From positions 3,223,501 to 3,287,500 of the forward strand of contig PQWQ01000003.1 in assembly GCA_002943765.1 (NCBI GenBank): 64,000 nt of DNA, written 5' to 3'. This DNA is from Psoroptes ovis. Lineage: Eukaryota > Arthropoda > Arachnida > Sarcoptiformes > Psoroptidae. A program made the translations under genes and the position numbers. Positions 1-12,393 of the stretch are shown here, piece by piece. Every line of letters begins with the position of its first letter. The first letter of the stretch is position 1. The notes beneath the pieces are model-generated. The model was not told the DNA's origin. It did no database searches and saw only the letters and a list, made by a program, of their open reading frames with translations.

Positions 1-926
1 GTATAATCCCAATAGAATTTGAATTATTGTTTCCCGGAATCGTTACCTCCGAAGATAAATATGAACAATGGGAATTCGTTGGATGTGATTTGTCATCACA
101 TTCCGATTTAATTTTGGAATTTATACAACCTCAACCGTATGACGAATTAATTGTATATGAAAGCCATCCCTTTACTTTATATAAACAACAAGAAGATAAA
201 TTTTGTATGTACGAATACAGTGGCCCACGATACATGCTGTATAATCTAGAAAAAGATTGCGTAAAAAGACTCCATTTACATCCTCATCATAAGAAACGTT
301 CAGAAAGTTTTATTATAAATAAATCAACAAGCTGTCAAGAGGATGATGAAATCGAAAAATTATGGGTAAAGAAATTTTGTGAAACAAAATCAAAATTCAA
401 TCAAGAAGAACTACAAATTCATTATAACAATAAATTTATTTTTGTATATTGTTACAAACAATTGATAACGATCGAAAACATAACAAGTGAATGCGAAAAC
501 AAAATTTATAAAATCCCACAGAAGAAGGAGTTTATCGCTGGAAGTTTCCATCACAGACCATCAGTACGCAAAACGCTGGGAAATCATTCATTCCATTTGT
601 ATGAAAACGAATTGATTGGGAAAAACTTATACAGTGGAATTTATAATTATTCGATCCAAACGAAAAACATAGATCAATTACTAGCGGAAATGAATAATCT
701 TGATGAACCTGAAGAAGATCGTTTTAATAAATGGTTGATGCTTATTCCAACAGGAGTCTGTTTATTGATTATTATCGCTGGTGTACTCATCGTAATATTG
801 AGAAGGATAAAATTGACAAAGAAGAAGAGAAAAATATTAGAACGATCGCAAGAATTCATCGAGTTGGAAAATCAAGCTAGATCACAAGGATCAAATAGCC
901 CAGAAGTAGATGATACCGCTGTGTAA
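1..926 (+). CDS. 3' part of an unknown single-pass membrane protein
   Basis: The reading frame is open to the left edge of the window, so the start and any signal peptide are missing; the stop is at 924-926. About 308 residues are visible. A large, moderately Cys-containing extracellular-type region is followed near the C-terminus by one strong hydrophobic segment (residues around 247-267 counted from base 27, beginning WLMLIPTGVCLL), then a basic stop-transfer patch (RRIKLTKKKRK) and a short acidic cytoplasmic tail. This suggests type I topology. I recognise no family. An AATAAA lies only 22 bases after the stop. What is seen: open frame, one membrane span, polyadenylation signal. What is inferred: surface protein. 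Confidence 0.75.
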   Translation, partial: IIPIEFELLFPGIVTSEDKYEQWEFVGCDLSSHSDLILEFIQPQPYDELIVYESHPFTLYKQQEDKFCMYEYSGPRYMLYNLEKDCVKRLHLHPHHKKRSESFIINKSTSCQEDDEIEKLWVKKFCETKSKFNQEELQIHYNNKFIFVYCYKQLITIENITSECENKIYKIPQKKEFIAGSFHHRPSVRKTLGNHSFHLYENELIGKNLYSGIYNYSIQTKNIDQLLAEMNNLDEPEEDRFNKWLMLIPTGVCLLIIIAGVLIVILRRIKLTKKKRKILERSQEFIELENQARSQGSNSPEVDDTAV

Positions 927-947
927 ACGAAATTGATGTCAATCCAA

Positions 948-953
948 AATAAA
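948..953 (+). terminator. Polyadenylation signal AATAAA
   Basis: Canonical hexamer 22 bases beyond the stop of the gene ending at 926, followed by a T-rich run. Close spacing is in line with the compact genes here. Confidence 0.6.
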
Positions 954-3065
954 GTTGCGCTTTTTCACCCCCCCCCGTATTGTTTTTTTTTTTTTAGAGG
1001 GGAGATGTAATAGAAATGGTAGTTATTGATCTAAAGAGATGTTATTTAACATCATTAATTTTTAAATCGTTAGCTTAATGATGATAATGTTTAGCTGATT
1101 ACCATATTTGGCAAAAATTCCAATCTAATCACATTGGCTAAACATGCACATCATTATGATTTAAAGTATTCAAAACATCCTCGATTTAATTACCTTTCTA
1201 TCACATTCCTTTCTCATAATGTATATATTTTCCGTCATTTTAATCAAAATTGTCAATTTTTCAATTATTATTCAGTCAGTCGTTATTTTCATCAAATGTT
1301 GTCATTATCATTTTTTATCAATAAATAAAACTTTTACGAAAAAAAAAAAAAAACTTGTTGTTGTGTCAAAAATTTATTTCGTGAAAAAAGAAGGTTAAAT
1401 TCAACCAAAATTGCGCTCACCACTACGTATATCTTATATACATAGTAGCATTCATAATATTTGATATTAAAACATTTCATTATTATTCAATATTTGAAAA
1501 AATATTTGTGTCTAATTTCATCATCAACATCATCATGTTTGATTGTAATTCAGTGAAAAATATAAATTTCAAAGAGAAAAATACCGTAGAAAAAATTAAT
1601 GATTTGGCCCTTGGCAAAGATATGTTAGCAATGTGGCAAGATGAAGAAATTGCGGTGGAGAAAAAATTTTATCGGGAAATTTTTCTCTGATCCATGAACA
1701 AGTTCAAACCAAAAGCTTAAAAACAAACGAAAATCATTGAAAAATCATGTAAAAATGCCATTACATTGCATACATAAGCATCTTGGCTTTAGATCGAGAG
1801 AAAATTGTTTCGAAAATCGATTGATTTCAATTAATCTTATTGGGCTGTTGTTTCCGTTTGATCGGATTTTTCATTATTTCAATCATCCCAAGAAAGAGAA
1901 ATATAAGAAAATATATTTTTTTCGATTCAACTTGTAAACTTGTTGTTGTTTAATTGGCTGACCATCATCATCATCATTTGATCAGTTGGTTTGATCACGT
2001 TTCCCCTTTTCATTTTTTTTTTTTTTAAATTTTATATCATGAATGATATCAACCGATTGATTATTTCTGTGATTATGATTTGTATTTTATCATCAAAGTT
2101 TCAAACATTATTTGAATGTTTTTGACCGATTTTTGTTTTGTTTTTGATTTTGCTAAATCAATGAATTACTATGATCATCATTGAATTATCACCGAATCAT
2201 CATGATCAGCCATGATAGAATTCCTTAAATTTTAGGTTTAATTTTCAACCTAAAAACAATTTGTTCTAATAACAAAATAATCAATATTTGTGATATAAAT
2301 ATTTAGGTTTTCGACACAAACCAACACTAATATTCAACAATATTGATGGCAAATCAACGATGATAGTCAAATGATAATGAACATTTTCAAATTTTTTAAA
2401 TGTTTCTGTGCTATGTCCTAAATCAATCAATCCGAAATCAATCAATTAATCAATCCAAAATTAAATAAAATATATCACATGATTGATAAACATTAATATA
2501 AATTTCAATTTCTATATTCTCAAAAACATATTGAATGATATCCACACACTTATTGGTCATCAAATTTATGAATAAGAATATATTGAAAGGAAAAACGTAT
2601 CAAATTTCGTTTTTTTATGTACAATGGTAATCAATTTGCAAATTAATAATCATATTTACATATTCAACCATACATTCAGCCACACACACACATATATTTG
2701 ATATTGACAAGTTACAGTTCTTGATATTAAAATTTATAAATATCTTGATTTGATGCTTATAACATATACTGATTCAATGATAATGATATTGATCCATAAT
2801 TTCCTCGATATTGCTTATAATTATAACAATAATAATAATAATATCATTATTTTAATGGGAAATGTTCGCTTAAATTGAATTGAATTAAATTAAATTGTAT
2901 ATAACCTTCAATTTTCTTGTTTTGTTCAGGTGATCTTAATATTTTGTTAAAGTGATTTTCGATTCATTTTTTGTTTTTCACAAAAATCTCATGTATTGAG
3001 AAAAATTGAGAATTTTTTCTTTAATTTTTTTAATATTAAGTCAAAAAATACACGACAAATGCAAA
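954..3065. other. AT-rich intergenic spacer
   Basis: Between the membrane-protein gene and the first FATP gene. It holds homopolymer runs and TTGATTGATT-type low-complexity sequence. The only candidate coding item is the small ORF at 1535-1690, listed separately. Confidence 0.6.
1535..1690 (+). CDS. Small orphan ORF, 51 aa (doubtful)
   Basis: ATG at 1535 opens a 51-residue frame ending at 1690. Its second half (NDLALGKDMLAMWQDEEIAVEKK) is charged and balanced, unlike the Phe/Asn/Lys-rich chance frames around it, so it may be a small gene or the first exon of a longer one. No family is recognised and no splice donor with a clear partner was found. Transcript data would decide. Confidence 0.22.
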   Translation: MFDCNSVKNINFKEKNTVEKINDLALGKDMLAMWQDEEIAVEKKFYREIFL

Positions 3066-5392
3066 ATGTTGGCCCAAATAACTGAAATGATAACAAAATT
3101 ATCGAAATTAGTTTATGTAATGATAACAAGAGATGTTCAGTAAGTGATATTTTTAAATATTCTGATTTGATTGATTTGAATTTGAATTAATCAATTATTT
3201 TAATTAATTTCAATTGTTTTTCTTTGATGAACAGTTCAATATTCTTATTATTCACCTTTCAAATCAAAATGAAATGGTATAAATATAAAAATCGTGTAAT
3301 GTTGGAATTTTTCGATAATAATGTACGCAGTCATCCACAAAAAACTGCCATCATTTATCATAATGAATATATTTCATTTGAACAATTATCTAATCAAGCA
3401 AATCGTATTTCAAATTGGATTGAAACAACATTAAAACTTGGCCATGATGAACAATGGGAAATGTCAAACAATCTGTCAATTATTGTCAATAAAAATGAAG
3501 CGAATCATAATGGCAATAATAAAATCAGCAAAAATAATATTGAACAAAAAATATATCAACAATTTGATGATAATCTGCATACGACACAAATCGGTTTAAT
3601 GTTAGGCAATATACCTGAAATTGCTAGTTTTATCATTGGCATTGCACGTGTTCGATGTTCGGCGATCATGTTCAACACTAATCATCGGCTAGATACATTG
3701 ATAAATGCATTTAAAGCGACAAATTGTAAAATTTTCATATTCGAGAGAAGATATTTTGATCAAATCAAAGATGTTGCCGATTCATTGCCTGATATTAAAT
3801 ATTTTATATATGACCGTAATGCATTGTTACAAGAGCAATTTAATTTGCTAGAGCAATTGAATTTAGATATGAATTATCAAGGTTTTACCCGGGATGATCT
3901 CAAAACAAATGAATTTGATATAAAACATTTTGAATTTTCAAGATTATTACAAACATATCCAGTCACAAAAGTAATGAAAAAATATCCGTATAAATTTACT
4001 GATAAAATGATATACATATTCACATCGGGAACCACTGGTGGCAATATTAAAGCATCGCCTGCCGATAATGTTCGTCAAATTGCATCATATTATTCACAAT
4101 GTCGTGCATTTCAAATAACACACAGTGATAATATTTATATTTGTTTGCCTTGTTATCATTCATTTGCTGGCATAACAGGTTTAGGATATATGTTCATCGG
4201 TGGCACAACAATTACATTGGCTGATAAATTTTCTGCATCAAATTTTTGGAAAGATTGCTGTCAATATAATTGTACTGTAAGTGTATTCAACTAATTGTTA
4301 CTTCATCGATTATCAGAAATTAATTGTCGGATAATTATCATTGTTAATCAGGCAGCCATTTATATTGGTGAAACATGTCGTTATTTATTGGCACAACCAT
4401 TCACTCCGGAAGAACAACAACATTCATTGCGTATAATGATGGGACCAGGCATGAAACGTGAAATATGGCGTGAATTTCAAACAAGATTTCGCATTAAACG
4501 TATTGGTGAATATTATGGATCGACTGAAGGAAATGTTCAAATATGTATGTTAGAATGTTAAAATTTTAAATTTAAATTTAATCTGAATTTTTTTATTTTG
4601 AATCGACCTTATTCATGAATGTTAGTTAACATGAAAAATGTCGAAGGATCATGTGGATTTATACCATATTACTATGGATTTTTGTGTAAATTTTTCTTTC
4701 ACATATTTTTGATAAAAGTTGATCCTGAAACAATGGAATTAGTGCGTAAGCGTGATGGTTTGTGTGTGTTTGCGAAGCCAGGTGAAATCGGTATGCTTGT
4801 TGGACAAATACGACCTGGTCATTCATTTTCTGAATTTCTTGGCTACACATCGACTAAAGAATCGACGAAAAAAATTGTACGAAATGTTCGTCATCATGGT
4901 GATTTTGCATTCGTTACTGGTGATTTAATGGAAATGGATTTTTATGGTAATCTTTATTTCAAAGATCGTACTGGTGATACATTTCGATGGAAAGGTGAAA
5001 ATGTATTGACAACCGAAATCGAAGATATTATTACAAAATTTTCTAAACAAAGTGATTGTGTTGTTTTCGGTGTACCGATACCGAATCATGATGGCTGTGC
5101 CGGTATGTTGGCCATTAATGATCATGATTTAGATTTAGAACGATTTTATGAATTCATAAAACTACGCATACCGCATTATGCACAACCAAAATTCATACGA
5201 ATAACCGATGACATACAAATGACATCAACAATGAAATATTTAAAATATCCATTAAGGAAAATTGGTTACAACATACATTTGATGGGTAAAAATGATCGAT
5301 TATATTATTTTGATAAACAACAATCAAAATATTTGCCAGTTGATGCTGAGATCTATGAACAAATACAAAATGGAACGATAAAAATCTCTTAA
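3066..5392 (+). CDS. FATP/SLC27-type very-long-chain acyl-CoA synthetase, copy 1 (divergent)
   Basis: Predicted exons 3066-3139, 3235-4276, 4352-4544 and 4626-5392 join in phase to 691 codons plus stop. Fatty acid transport proteins activate long and very long fatty acids to CoA esters with ATP at internal membranes. Family marks seen: TSGTTG near residue 288, a YGSTEGN motif, and GDTFRWKGENV, which is typical of FATPs. The C-terminal lysine region (TMKYLKYPLRK) is present. Odd points: the ATP loop continues GNIKASP where the neighbour has LPKAA; an Asn-rich insertion lies around residues 80-125; and the predicted first exon codes only 24 residues, without the clear membrane span of copy 2. 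The intron present in copy 2 after the Asn-Thr-Asn-x-R region is absent. Exon 1 rests on matching phase (2) and the TRDV/FRDI similarity. It may be active, altered in substrate, or decaying. Confidence 0.85.
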
Positions 5393-8300
5393 AATTCATC
5401 GAATTGCAATTAACCACCAACAAATCCAATCAACATCACTAGATGGCAAAGTGTTCAAGATTTGTTTTAAATCTTCAAATTTCGTTTTTTTTTAAATGAA
5501 TCCTCTCGAAAATTTCCAAGGTTAATCATTATTATTATTATTGATTGATAGATAATTTCCACCATAAACCTGAATAAATTAATATAACTTTGCAATATTA
5601 CATAATATAACTTCAGGTTTGTTTGTTTGTTTGTCTATGATTATCTTTTGTTTACAAAAAAAAAAAAAATAAATGAATGAATAATGATGATAATAAATAA
5701 TGTTTTTGAAAGATTATTGCCAGTCATCATCATAGTGATTAAACACATTCGAAAGCATCGTTTGATCATTTCCATCAAAAATAATCAAACTTTTCAATGT
5801 TTTTTTTTTTTTTTTTTTTGTTCAGTTGTGTTCCTTCAATTCTGATTTCAAAAATATTTGAATTTATAATTAGTCATTTGATTTTTCTAAAAAAAAAATT
5901 ATTTTCAATTTATCAATCAATCAATTATTTTATTTGATTTCTTTTGAAATAAAATATGAAATTTTTTTTTGGCTGAAATTTGTCATTGAATTTTGCAGAG
6001 AAAAAACAAATGTATGTTAGCTTTTCAATTGATTTTTGTTTAATATTTTTTTTATTACAAAAGAAAAAAAAATACATTTTGATTCAAAATGTTTGCAATT
6101 TATGATAATCAAGCTTCAGATTTGAATGAAATTCATTGATTTTTGAATTAAAAAAGTGTTTTTTATTATTATTTTCAACCATTTCGGTTTTTCATTATCA
6201 TTCATTGATCAACAATGATCGATCAAAACGATTTGGTCAAGGATTGACTCGATGAACAATTGAAATCGACGTGTATTTTTGAAAAAATCCATAAAGCAAT
6301 CGGTAAAACTTTAATTTGATTATTGTTATTAACAAGATTCGGGTCATAAACTCGGAAGTTTGATTGTTTTAGCTTTGAAAAAATATGAGAAAATATCAAA
6401 TATTGAAATACACTTTCCAATAATAACAAATAATAATTATTATTGAATTTGAACATTTCGAAGCAAGTTGTTTCTCTTTATTTTTCACATTCATTGATTG
6501 AAATTACATCAATTTACATTGAGTAAATAAGTGAATAAATAGAAATTTCGGAAAAAAGTTTAGGTTCCTGTCATGGTTTCAATTGTTTCAATCTTTCTCT
6601 CCATTCATCTCTCTTCATAATACAATCCGATACGATCAAATGATGCAAACGGAGCAAAACATCGATGCCGATCCATCATCAATGGTCCAATGGCATCGGT
6701 GGAAAAAATTTTGCATTTTGCGAAGCAAAAGTAATTTTCTCTTAATTCATTCATTCATTCATCAATTCAATCGCTCAATTGCTCTCTAAAATCGACGTAT
6801 CTTTGAACAAAAATCATTGAAAGATTAACAAATATGTGTTTGTATGACGAGTGATGTTTTTTCAATGAATGTTTTCCTACCTGTTGCAGGAACTGTTGAT
6901 AACTAGATTTTGTTTGTTTGCTTGTTTGTGGCATAAAATTCAAAAGGAATTCACAAAAGAAAAGAGAAAGTAATCGAAAAATGATGAAAATGGGAAAAAT
7001 TAGAAAAAATAAAAAATCGGTCAACGATTTTATTTATTTGCAATCGCAACAACAAACACAAACATATACAATTTCATATTGAGAATGAAATTCAATTCAA
7101 AACAAGAGAATCTTGTCGTAAACAAAAAAAAAGCTCATAATGTTTCTTGTCATTTGAAATAAGCATATTCAATATTTGAAATTTGAATTTTAAAGAAAAT
7201 CAATTCACAATTTATTTCGTTGCTTTGTTCTATCGAATAGTTTTTCTTCAATTATTTGAAATAATAACAAACAAATGAGAGCTACAAACACCATTTCTTC
7301 ATTCATTCATTCGTCATAGTTAAATCAAATGAATTGATCATATTGACATAATTAATATGTTGATTGATTCATTCAATCAATCAATCAACTAATTATTCGT
7401 TTATTCATCATTGAAAAAACCCCTTAAAAAACTGGAGAAGTAAAAACCTGAAATTTTCGATTTCAAAATACGACAAATTTCGAATTGAATCCAATAAAAA
7501 AATTCTTTTTTTAAAATTTGTTGCAATCGCTGATTGATTCATTTGATTAATGTTAATACACACTGGTTGATCAACGACAGCTACCATCAATTGATTATAT
7601 TGAGATGAAATAACGTCATAAATATGCGTACAAATGTGTTGGTGAGTGTGTGTGTGTGATTGAACGCAATTCATTCATTCGATTGTTTTTACAAATTCAA
7701 CGATCATCGATCAACGATCGATGATTCTAAGAAATTGTGTTGTTTTAAACCGAATGTTTTTTGTCTGTTTTTTCAAATAAATCCGATTTAAATCGATTTA
7801 AAAAATTGTCGTTTAATCAATTTCTTTTTTTGAACAATAATTTTTGGAAATAATCCATAAATTTGTGAATTAGCTATCAATCAATCGATTGTGATCAAAA
7901 TTCAAATATAAATTCAGTGAACAATTGTTCAGATTTCACATTTAAATGTTCTCCTTTTTTTTCCAATTTTTCAATCTCAACAATTACAAATTGATCAAAA
8001 ATTATCAACTTGGGAACATTGAAAACATTCAATCTAATCATAATCTAATCAAAATATCAATATCAATATTCATATACTTATCATTGTTATCATCATCATT
8101 ATCAAATCATATTGTAGATTTATAAATGAAATTTGTGCATGTAAATTTTTTCCTCAAATTATTTTCAAATGTCATGAACATAATAAAAACAATAATCAAT
8201 AAATAATAATGTTGAAATTATTGAAATTACTTTGAAATAAACACGACGAAAATTTTACCTGCATTTGACCGATTTGAAGTTTCGATTTAGGAAAATTTTT

Positions 8301-8431
8301 TTGAAGAAAATTTATTTTCCTTGAATTTCTTGCATCATAATAATCTTCAAATATTCAACATATTCAACATACCCTATCGTGGACCCATCGTTTTTTCATT
8401 AAATCATCAATATAAATAAATTTAAATCAAA
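5393..8431. other. Intergenic spacer between the two FATP genes
   Basis: An AATAAA at 5573-5578 probably ends copy 1. The remaining sequence is AT-rich with T and A runs and several short chance ORFs; I see no supported gene. The last few hundred bases should hold the promoter and 5' leader of FATP copy 2, but no clear TATA box at a proper distance was found. Confidence 0.55.
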
Positions 8432-11400
8432 ATGGTACTAGTCTATGTTTCAATATTTGTTGCCCAAATTGGGGAACAAGTTTTTAATTTCAATTTATGG
8501 ACCATTGCAGCATTATTGTTGACGATCGGTATAACGTTTTTGACATTTTTCTGGGATTTTGTACGAAGATTTTATTTTACATTCTTTCGTGACATAAGGT
8601 AATGTATAGATCCTTAATAATTTGTATTTATTATTATCAGCAATTATCTATTGCAGTCATTCTCAACCGGTGTTCCGCGGCACTTTAGTGTTCCGCCAGA
8701 TTCCAAAAAAGTGCCGCCAAATTTCGGAAATCTAACTCATTCCTTTACTATTCCCTTACTTGGTGTGCCGGAAGATTTTGGAAATAAAGGCTTTTCCTTT
8801 TTTCAGTGTGCCGCGGCGAAAAAAAGGTTGAGAATGACTGATCTATTGTAAGGCATTATTACGTTTATTTGATCAGATTCAAATCTAAAGATAAAAATAG
8901 AATTAACGACAGATATACTATTTCCATATGTACCAAAATTTCGTACGCCCCTATTTGTGTACTCGTTTATCAATGATTGATTATCAATTAATAATTTTCC
9001 ATTCAAAGTGAATCTAAATCGATTGATATATCATCGATTTTCTTTGATTACCAAAATAGAACACAGTCTTTGATCATTTTGAGTGAAAATGGAAACAACG
9101 GGATGACCAAGACATCTCTAATAATTTTTTTCCTGCGTCCAAGCATTCTCATAATCGAAATTAGAAAATCTTGCAACAATTAGCTGTGATTTCGTCATTA
9201 TCATCATTGTTATCATCATCAAATGATTATCATTATTAATCAAATGACAATCACATGTGTATGATGATGTCATTGATGTGTATTCAGATACATGCATACT
9301 TGCGTACAAAACAACAAAACATTATCATTTGAATCATCATAAATGATGAATACAATGTTTTATATTTAGCAAGATCTTTAGCCATTAATTGTGATGATAG
9401 TTTCAATTTTGGCCAAGGAATACATTGAATACCATAGATACATTTTCAATTACATTTTTCATGGACTTTTTTTAAATAATTTTAAACACAAAAGATGATG
9501 ATGATGAAATGTGATCCGCTTCAAATAATATGCCTTAAAACATCCTTCCATTTATTTATTTTCTTTAAAAATAATCACATTTTCATCACATTACATTATC
9601 AGCCTTGTTTTCAGTATTATTAGTCAGTAAAGATTTAAATGTGTTTAAATGTTTATTCATTTATTTATTATGTTTTCATTTCACTGTTCACGTGGTCTTT
9701 TCCGTTTTCAAGGTTCAAAATAATGATGATGATAACAACGATCATTATTAATAGTAATTTTGAAGCCTAAAACTATTTGACAATGTAAAGCTTCAAAACT
9801 ATTTGAAAATTCATTGAATGAACATATTAAAAAAAAAACTTGCGACAGGATTTCACATATCTTCAATTGTTATCAATGTGTTTATTACGTAACGAGTTTT
9901 CCATTAAAAAAAATGAAAAATTTCAAATATTCGTCTATATGTGTGTAATGACATTTGATTTTATTTCAATTTTTCGATAAATTCAAATTTCAATTCACTG
10001 ACCATCAAAAGGATTTTCCAATTTTAATCTATCAAATTTTAATTTTGAAATTTTAAATTTGTTGAAGTTGTTGAATGAAAAAACCAATTGATTTGGTTTT
10101 TTCTTTGATTTTTTTCGACTTGAAATCTTTTCATTTTTATTATGGAAAATTCAATGATAATGCTATGTTGAACAATAATTGATTGGAAATTTTGTGTGCA
10201 TATGTTTGTGTTCTTGAATAATGTGATGAAATAATTTCATTTCAAATATATTAAGACAATTGTTTAATCCTTTTTTTTGAAAATTTTCGTTTTTTGTAGA
10301 GCTGGATTTGCATTGCTACAATCACGTTATTTTATGATTAAAAATCGTCATTCAAATGTACCGAAATTATTCACGACGATAGCGGAAAAATATCCGGATA
10401 AAGTTTGTTTCTATTATAAAGATGAACGTTGGACATTTGATGATGTGGAAAAATTTTCGAATAAAGTTGCAAATTATTTTGCATCAATCAGATTGAAAAA
10501 AAATGATGAAATTGCATTGGTTATGAATTCGAGGCCAGAATTTGTCGGTATTTGGCTTGGTGCCGCTAAACAAGGTATTGTTACAGCATTTATCAATACT
10601 AATCAGCGTATGGAAACATTGGTTCATTCGATTACGGTCGTTGATTGTAAAGCAGTCGTGTTTGATTCAACATTGACTAAAAGTAAATTATCATTTTTTT
10701 CAAATTTAATTGTTTCAAAAATTTAATTAAAATATTTTTTATCATTGCACCAATAACAGATATCGAAGAATCAATGTCATTGATTGAGAAAAAGCGTCCA
10801 GGAATGTTATATTATTATTATGTTGGTGATGATAAACCATCCGTCACAGCTGCCGAACAAAATAGTGAAATGTTGAAAAAAATGAAAGCAAAATGTTTGG
10901 ATGATTGTCTGAATAATATGATTTATACACGTCCAACTTCGATCGATGATCAATCAATGAGTGATAAATTATATTACATTTTTACATCAGGCACCACTGG
11001 TCTACCAAAAGCAGCTGTCATCCGTCATCATCGTTATATTTGGATTGGAATGATTTTAAGAAATTTATTTCGTATAAGAGATGATGATATACTTTATTTA
11101 ACGCTGCCTCTATATCATAATAATGCTGGTACGATTGGTACATGTCAATCGGTCATATTTGGCACAACAACAGTATTACGTGATAAATTTTCTGCATCAC
11201 AATTCTGGGATGATTGTATTCGCTACAATTGTACTGTATGTATTCTATATGAATGTTTCTGAAATCATCATCACTGATCAAACGTTTTGATTAAACTTTT
11301 AAACAAATAGGTCGCAATGTATATCGGTGAATTATGTCGATATCTGTTGGCACAACCAAAAAAAGATGTTGATACAATGCATAAAGTACGTTTAATGTTT

Positions 11401-12347
11401 GGAAATGGTTTACGACAAGAAATATGGCGTGATTTTAAAAATCGTTTTCAAATTCGTCAAATTGGTGAAATTTATGGTTCGACCGAAGGAAATGCTAATG
11501 TCGGTAAGTGTGAAAATCATAAAATTTTAAACATTTCTATACTAATTAACATCTCAATTTTTTCTTTTATTTGTTTGTTTGAACAGCAAATTTTGATTTT
11601 ACTGAAGGTGCATGTGGAATAATACCATGTTGTGTACCATTTATTTGTCGTTTTGTATTTCCAGTCACAGTGATACGTGTTGATGCAACCACTGGTGAAC
11701 ATATTAGAGATCGAAATGGTCTGTGTAAATTAATAAAACCAGGCGAAATTGGTGAAATTGTTGGCATGATACGACAAGATCCTGGACAATCATATCCTGG
11801 CTATGTAAATAATGAAGCAACAAAGAAAAAAGTAATAAGAAATGTATTAAGACATGGTGATTCAGCATTTTTATCTGGTGATCTAGTCGAAATGGATTTT
11901 TATGGTTATCTTTATTTTCGTGATCGTACTGGTGATACATTCCGTTGGAAAGGTGAAAATGTATCCACCAATGAAGTTGAAGCTGTCATACAAAAAGTAA
12001 TAAAATTATCTGATTGTGTTGTATTTGGAGTGAAAATTGCAAACTGTGATGGTAAAGCCGGTATGGCCGTTATTGCTGATCCAAATCATCAAGTTAATAT
12101 TGAACAGCTATATCAACAGCTAGAACGTCGTTTACCAGCATATGCAATACCATTATTCATACGTATAGCACCGAAAATTGATTTGACAGCTTCATTTAAA
12201 TTATCCAAATTTTCATTAGAAAAAGATGGTTTCAACATTAAACATATTAACGATCCAATTTATTATTTAGATCGTAAAATTAAAAAATATTGTTTAATGG
12301 ATGAGAATATTTATAATGATATACAAAATAATAGAATTTATTTTTAA
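8432..12347 (+). CDS. FATP/SLC27-type very-long-chain acyl-CoA synthetase, copy 2
   Basis: Five predicted exons, 8432-8598, 10300-10682, 10760-11235, 11311-11503 and 11587-12347, join in phase to 659 residues, close to the usual 620-660 of the family. Exon 1 codes an N-terminal membrane segment (LWTIAALLLTIGITFLTFFW) followed by RRFYFTFFRDI, like animal FATPs. The AMP-binding loop YIFTSGTTGLPKAAV is near residue 255, YGSTEGN near 397, GDTFRWKGENVSTNEVE near 522, and the C-terminal SFKLSK lysine region near 610; all key motifs look intact. Expected role: ATP-dependent activation of long-chain fatty acids at ER or plasma membrane. It sits directly downstream of copy 1 in the same direction and shares its last two intron positions, which indicates tandem duplication. 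Intron 1 (8599-10299) carries a hAT MITE. Confidence 0.92.
8646..8653. repeat. hAT MITE target-site duplication, left copy
   Basis: ATCTATTG; the identical copy is at 8841-8848. Confidence 0.93.
8654..8840. mobile_element. Non-autonomous hAT-family MITE (187 bp)
   Basis: The element starts CAGTCATTCTCAACC and ends with its exact reverse complement, giving 15-bp perfect terminal inverted repeats; GCCGCGG/TTCCGCGG blocks lie just inside both ends. The flanks are a perfect 8-bp target duplication, ATCTATTG, at 8646-8653 and 8841-8848. CAG...TTCTCAAC termini and 8-bp duplications are hallmarks of hAT transposons. It is more GC-rich than its surroundings and encodes no transposase, so it must have been moved by a related autonomous element. 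The 66-residue frame across it is not a gene. Confidence 0.93.
8841..8848. repeat. hAT MITE target-site duplication, right copy
   Basis: ATCTATTG; identical to 8646-8653. Confidence 0.93.
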
Positions 12348-12387
12348 ATTACTCACTGAAATATTTGTATGATTTTTAATTGATTAT

Positions 12388-12393
12388 AATAAA
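12388..12393 (+). terminator. Polyadenylation signal of FATP copy 2
   Basis: AATAAA 41 bases after the stop codon of the second acyl-CoA synthetase gene. Confidence 0.6.

Noticed and set aside
8411..8418. TATAAATA before FATP copy 2
   Set aside because: Only about 14 bases before the ATG, too close to act as its TATA box.
8651..8851. 66-residue ORF across the hAT MITE
   Set aside because: It covers the MITE end to end, including its inverted repeats, so it is transposon sequence and not a gene.
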